Below, in pieces: positions 7,504 to 9,863 of a stretch of DNA of 9,863 bases (position 1 is its first letter; every line of letters starts with the position of its first letter). The notes under the pieces were generated by a model, which worked only from the letters and a program-made list of their open reading frames with translations, was not told where the DNA came from and did no database searches. The DNA comes from Chloroflexota bacterium (lineage in GTDB: Bacteria; Chloroflexota; Limnocylindria; Limnocylindrales; CSP1-4), in contig JAJYJR010000180.1 of NCBI GenBank assembly GCA_021789355.1, forward strand, positions 1 to 9,863, read 5' to 3'. Both the position numbers and the translations under genes were made by a program.

Positions 7504-8133
7504 ATGGTAGATCTGCAGGAGCTCAGCGCGGCAATCGAGGTGGGCGACCGCGCGACCGCCACTCGACTGACCCGCGAGGCGCTCGACGGCGGGGTGCCAC
7601 CCGCGACGATCCTTGATGCGATGACGGGCGCGATGGGCGTCGTCGGCCGCAAGTTCCAGGACAACGAGATCTTCGTCCCCGAGATGCTCATCAGCGCTCG
7701 GGCCATGAAGGAGGCCACCGCGATCCTGGAGCCGGTGCTCGTCGAGGCGGGGATCCGCCCTGAGTTCACCGCGGTTGTCGGCACGGTCGAGGGCGACCTG
7801 CACGACATCGGCAAGAACCTCGTCGGCATGATGCTCAAAGGCGCCGCCATCGAGGTCGTGGATCTCGGCGTCAACGTGACGGCCGACCGCTTCGTGGAGG
7901 CAGCCCGCGAGCATGACGCCCGGCTGATCGGCCTCAGTGCCCTGCTGACCACCACGATGCCCAACATGCGCAAGGTGGTCGAGGCGATCAAGGCGGCGGG
8001 CGTCGACGCCAAGGTGATGATCGGCGGTGCCCCGACCACGCCCGAGTTCGCCGCCCAGATCGGCGCCGACGGCTACGCCCCGGACGCGGGCGCCGCCGTC
8101 GACCTCGCCAAAGCCCTGCTCGAGAGCAAGTAG
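7504..8133 (+). CDS. Corrinoid (B12-binding) methyltransferase carrier protein
   Basis: This 209-residue protein has the standard two-domain form of stand-alone corrinoid proteins such as MtaC, MtbC and MttC. An N-terminal helical cap (about 5-85) is followed by a Rossmann-like cobalamin domain (about 88-205). The base-off/His-on motif DxHxxG is present as D98, H100 and G103 in EGDLHDIGKN; H100 would be the lower cobalt ligand. Further family features are LSALLTTTMPNM (144-155) and the IGGAP loop (173-177) that contacts the nucleotide tail. The protein carries a methyl group on Co(III) between two methyltransferases in the cytoplasm. AAGGAG (7489-7494) precedes the ATG by nine bases. UroD-type genes flank it closely (39 bp before, 21 bp after), which is strong evidence for one operon. 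No reductive activase is encoded nearby. Confidence 0.95.
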   Translation: MVDLQELSAAIEVGDRATATRLTREALDGGVPPATILDAMTGAMGVVGRKFQDNEIFVPEMLISARAMKEATAILEPVLVEAGIRPEFTAVVGTVEGDLHDIGKNLVGMMLKGAAIEVVDLGVNVTADRFVEAAREHDARLIGLSALLTTTMPNMRKVVEAIKAAGVDAKVMIGGAPTTPEFAAQIGADGYAPDAGAAVDLAKALLESK

Positions 8134-8154
8134 CAGCCGGCAGGGAGTCTGACG

Positions 8155-9348
8155 ATGGGCATGTTCGAGACCTTCGGCCGCAGCAGCGGCGTCGGAGAAC
8201 CGCGGAAGGACTCGACCCTGGCGAAGGTCGAGCGCCTGGCGAAGACCTACCGGCACGAAGAGGCTGACCGGGTCCCGATCAGCGACTTCTTCTGGGGCGG
8301 CTTCAAGACCCGCTGGCGCGACGAACTGGGACTGCCGCCGGACGCCGACCCGTACTACTACTACGACCTCGACCTGATCGTCACCGTCCCGAACATGGAT
8401 CCGCACATCCGCTCGTTCGAGACCATCCGCGAAGACGATGAGGAGGTCGTCATCAAGACGGGTTTCGACACGACGATCCGCAAGCGGTTCGACCTGCCGA
8501 TGCCGGAGCAGATGAGCTGGGACACGGACTCGATCGAGAAGCTCGAGGCGTTCGAGTTCGATGATCCCGCCGACCCCCGCCGCTTCTTCGAGGCCGGCGA
8601 CAACCAGATCGCCGGCGTCGGGGATGGGTTCGAGCGGAACAGCCCGCCGTGGGTCGACACGGTCCGGTCCCTGCGCCCGGACTTCGCCGTCTACGGGAGC
8701 ATCACCGAGTCGTCGGAGATCTGCACCCGCCTGCTCGGCCAGTTGAACACGATGATGTGGATCGGCGAGTACCCCGAGCGGTTCGGGGAGCAGCTGCTCC
8801 GGATCGGCGAGTTCAGCTATCAGGTCGCCAAGGCGCAGATCGAGGCCGCCAACGGACTCCTTGACGGCATGGTGATCTGGGGCGACGTGGCCTACCGCAA
8901 GGGCCTGTTCATGTCGCCCGACTACTGGCGCCGGTACTTCAAGCCCACGGTGGCACGGATCATCCAGCTCTCGCACGATCACGGGCTGCCCGTCATGTAC
9001 CACGGGTGCGGCAACGCGAACGCCATCCTCGAGGACATGATCGAGATCGGCCTCGACGGATATAACCCCTTGGAGGCCAAGGCCGACCTCGACGTGGTGA
9101 CGCTTCGCGAGCGGCTCGGCCACCGCCTCACCTTCTGCGGCAACAGCGACATCCGAGTCTGGGAGCGGGGCGACCCGGACGAGGTGCGGCGCGAGGTCCT
9201 CCACCGTCTGCGTGCGGCCGAGGGCGGAGGCTACGTCTTCATGTCGGACCACTCAGTCGCGAGCGATGTGTCGGGTCACACCTACGACCAGATCGTGAAG
9301 CTCGTCCGGCAGTACGGAACCTACCCGCTCGCCCTTCCCGAGGCCTAG
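8155..9348 (+). CDS. Uroporphyrinogen decarboxylase (URO-D) family methyltransferase-like protein
   Basis: This 397-residue URO-D-fold protein begins with the family's entry motif DRVP (38-41). The fold includes true heme decarboxylases and the zinc-dependent corrinoid methyltransferases MtaA, MtbA and CmuA. The corrinoid gene 21 bp upstream and the H-x-C pair in MYHGCGN (H283, C285) point to the methyltransferase branch. A further cysteine, C328, lies in TFCGNSD. Where MtaA/MtbA-type enzymes carry their distal zinc-binding Cys, this protein has FMSDHSV (362-368), with D365 and H366, so the metal set or the chemistry may differ. It could transfer the methyl group from the corrinoid to tetrahydrofolate or another acceptor, or be the substrate-side enzyme. 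GGGAG (8143-8147) lies seven bases before the ATG at 8155. A second in-frame ATG at 8161 is a less likely start. Confidence 0.88.
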   Translation: MGMFETFGRSSGVGEPRKDSTLAKVERLAKTYRHEEADRVPISDFFWGGFKTRWRDELGLPPDADPYYYYDLDLIVTVPNMDPHIRSFETIREDDEEVVIKTGFDTTIRKRFDLPMPEQMSWDTDSIEKLEAFEFDDPADPRRFFEAGDNQIAGVGDGFERNSPPWVDTVRSLRPDFAVYGSITESSEICTRLLGQLNTMMWIGEYPERFGEQLLRIGEFSYQVAKAQIEAANGLLDGMVIWGDVAYRKGLFMSPDYWRRYFKPTVARIIQLSHDHGLPVMYHGCGNANAILEDMIEIGLDGYNPLEAKADLDVVTLRERLGHRLTFCGNSDIRVWERGDPDEVRREVLHRLRAAEGGGYVFMSDHSVASDVSGHTYDQIVKLVRQYGTYPLALPEA

Positions 9349-9386
9349 GCGGCCGCCCAGCCAGAGATTCTCATCTCCTCCAGGTG

Positions 9387-9422
9387 GGCGGCCCCGCCCG
9401 ACGTGGGGCCGTCGACTTCTCT
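9387..9422 (+). terminator. Hairpin terminator after the methyltransferase operon
   Basis: An 11-bp stem, including two G-T wobbles (9387-9397 with 9403-9413), has a 5-nt loop and is followed by a weak pyrimidine run, CTTCTCT. It starts 38 bp after the stop codon. A competing perfect 9-bp stem pairs 9351-9359 with 9385-9393 across a 25-nt loop. Confidence 0.5.
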
Positions 9423-9449
9423 GCGTGGTGCAGGTTCTGTACCGTGTGT

Positions 9450-9476
9450 GGTATCGTTATCAGTGCTAACGCTACC
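9450..9476. promoter_or_regulatory. Second tandem LacI-family operator
   Basis: GGTATCGTTATC (9450-9461) and GCTAACGCTACC (9465-9476) are separated by AGT. Both fit GNTANC-GNTANC, and the whole element has dyad symmetry at 11 of 13 base pairs around 9463. It repeats the architecture and spacer of the element upstream of fucU. It lies 17 bp before the broken HTH gene and about 290 bp before the epimerase-like gene, so it probably controls, or once controlled, rightward transcription. I see no reliable -35/-10 pair. Confidence 0.7.
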
Positions 9477-9493
9477 ATGGAGTCCCGATCCCG

Positions 9494-9641
9494 ATGACGC
9501 TGAGTGACGTGGCACTCCGCGCCGGCGTCGCGCCGATGACGGCCTCGCGGGCCGTCAACGGCAGCGGCCATGTCTCGGACGCCCCCCGTGCGGGTCGAAC
9601 AGGCGATCTCGGACGCGGGCTGGCGGTGGCGACGGCAGTGA
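9494..9641 (+). pseudogene. Remnant of a second LacI-family regulator (HTH only, frameshifted)
   Basis: The ATG at 9494 opens a typical LacI N-terminus: MTLSDVALRAGVAPMTASRA, then VNGSGHVSD. After codon 29 the frame stops looking like LacI. Removing one C from the run of six at 9582-9587 restores a LacI-like continuation, VRVEQAISDAGW, which then meets a TGA at 9639-9641. The hinge and the whole sugar-binding domain are missing, so the gene is broken even if the frameshift is a sequencing error. The GGAG at 9479-9482 could be its old ribosome binding site. Bases 9642-9765 show only a small hairpin (9660-9676) and no recognisable LacI C-terminus. It sits beside an operator like that of the intact regulator, which suggests a decayed paralogue or a deletion scar. 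Confidence 0.75.
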
Positions 9642-9765
9642 GTTGTAGAGCCGATCCTCCTCGCACCCTCTGCGAGATCAGGGTGGCGGGCGACGTCATC
9701 ATCTGCCTGTCGTCCGGCAATCACCTTCGAATCCACCCACCCCGCACCCGAAAGGCGGCCCCGGC

Positions 9766-9863
9766 ATGACCGAGTTCAACGACACGATCCCGGGCACCCG
9801 CGTCCGGCGCGGCCTGTCCCGGGACGACCTGATCCTGGTCGCCGGGGCCGGCGGCTTCATCGG
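9766..9863 (+). CDS. NAD-dependent epimerase/dehydratase-like protein, N-terminal fragment
   Basis: The ATG at 9766 begins a frame that is open to the right edge, giving 33 codons. It ends in LILVAGAGGFIG (residues 22-33), the beta-strand and glycine-rich dinucleotide loop that opens extended short-chain dehydrogenases such as nucleotide-sugar epimerases and dehydratases. About 20 residues precede the Rossmann strand, a modest extension. GAAAGG at 9750-9755 lies ten bases upstream. Substrate and exact reaction cannot be told from this piece. A role in sugar metabolism would fit the neighbours, and the double operator at 9450-9476 could regulate it. Confidence 0.75.
   Translation, partial: MTEFNDTIPGTRVRRGLSRDDLILVAGAGGFI

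Noticed and set aside
6040..9252. A 1070-codon minus-strand open frame opposite the methyltransferase operon
   Set aside because: It is low-complexity and rich in Asp, Val, Leu and His, as expected for the antisense of these genes, with no family resemblance and no start context.
9477..9497. A six-codon ORF whose TGA overlaps the ATG of the LacI remnant (ATGA)
   Set aside because: It is too short to support and is easily explained by chance. It has no obvious regulatory meaning in front of a broken gene.
9660..9676. A 6-bp hairpin (CTCGCA with TGCGAG) between the LacI remnant and the epimerase-like gene
   Set aside because: It is short, has no T-tract, and is the kind of small dyad expected by chance in GC-rich DNA.

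Overview
The window is high-GC bacterial DNA with dense genes, GTG as well as ATG starts, and GGAG-type ribosome binding sites. Nothing in it fixes the taxon. A high-GC actinobacterium-like or Chloroflexota-like soil or sediment organism would fit, but that is inference from composition and gene content only.

Left part (1-2286): the 3' portion of a large plus-strand gene. It joins, in one reading frame, a 2-oxoacid dehydrogenase E2 acyltransferase core to a complete dihydrolipoamide dehydrogenase (E3). It enters from the left edge through a Pro/Ala-rich linker. It ends facing the fucose genes, with a 12-bp-stem hairpin between the two convergent genes.

Middle part (2287-5811, minus strand): in transcription order, a LacI-family regulator, an L-fucose mutarotase (fucU) and an L-fucose isomerase (fucI). 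Together FucU and FucI take L-fucose to L-fuculose. No kinase, aldolase, dehydratase or transporter is in view.

Right part (6139-9348, plus strand): a tight three-gene operon diverging from the LacI gene. It encodes a UroD-like protein, a stand-alone corrinoid (B12-binding) protein with the DxHxxG motif, and a second UroD-family protein. This is the layout of a corrinoid-dependent methyltransferase system. Neither a corrinoid-reductive activase nor a recognised methyl acceptor enzyme is visible.

A terminator-like hairpin, a second double operator and a broken LacI-type HTH gene follow. The first 33 codons of an NAD-dependent epimerase/dehydratase-like protein run off the right edge.

The regions are linked by a 12-bp operator that I derived by eye, GNTANC followed directly by GNTANC. 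Perfect copies lie upstream of fucU (a tandem pair), upstream of lacI (one copy), and at 9450-9476 (a tandem pair). A one-mismatch copy overlaps a possible -10 box ahead of the methyltransferase operon. The most interesting hypothesis is therefore one LacI-controlled regulon that couples L-fucose isomerisation to corrinoid-dependent demethylation, for example of an O-methylated fucose. A 2-O-methyl group would block aldose-ketose isomerisation and would have to be removed before FucI could act.
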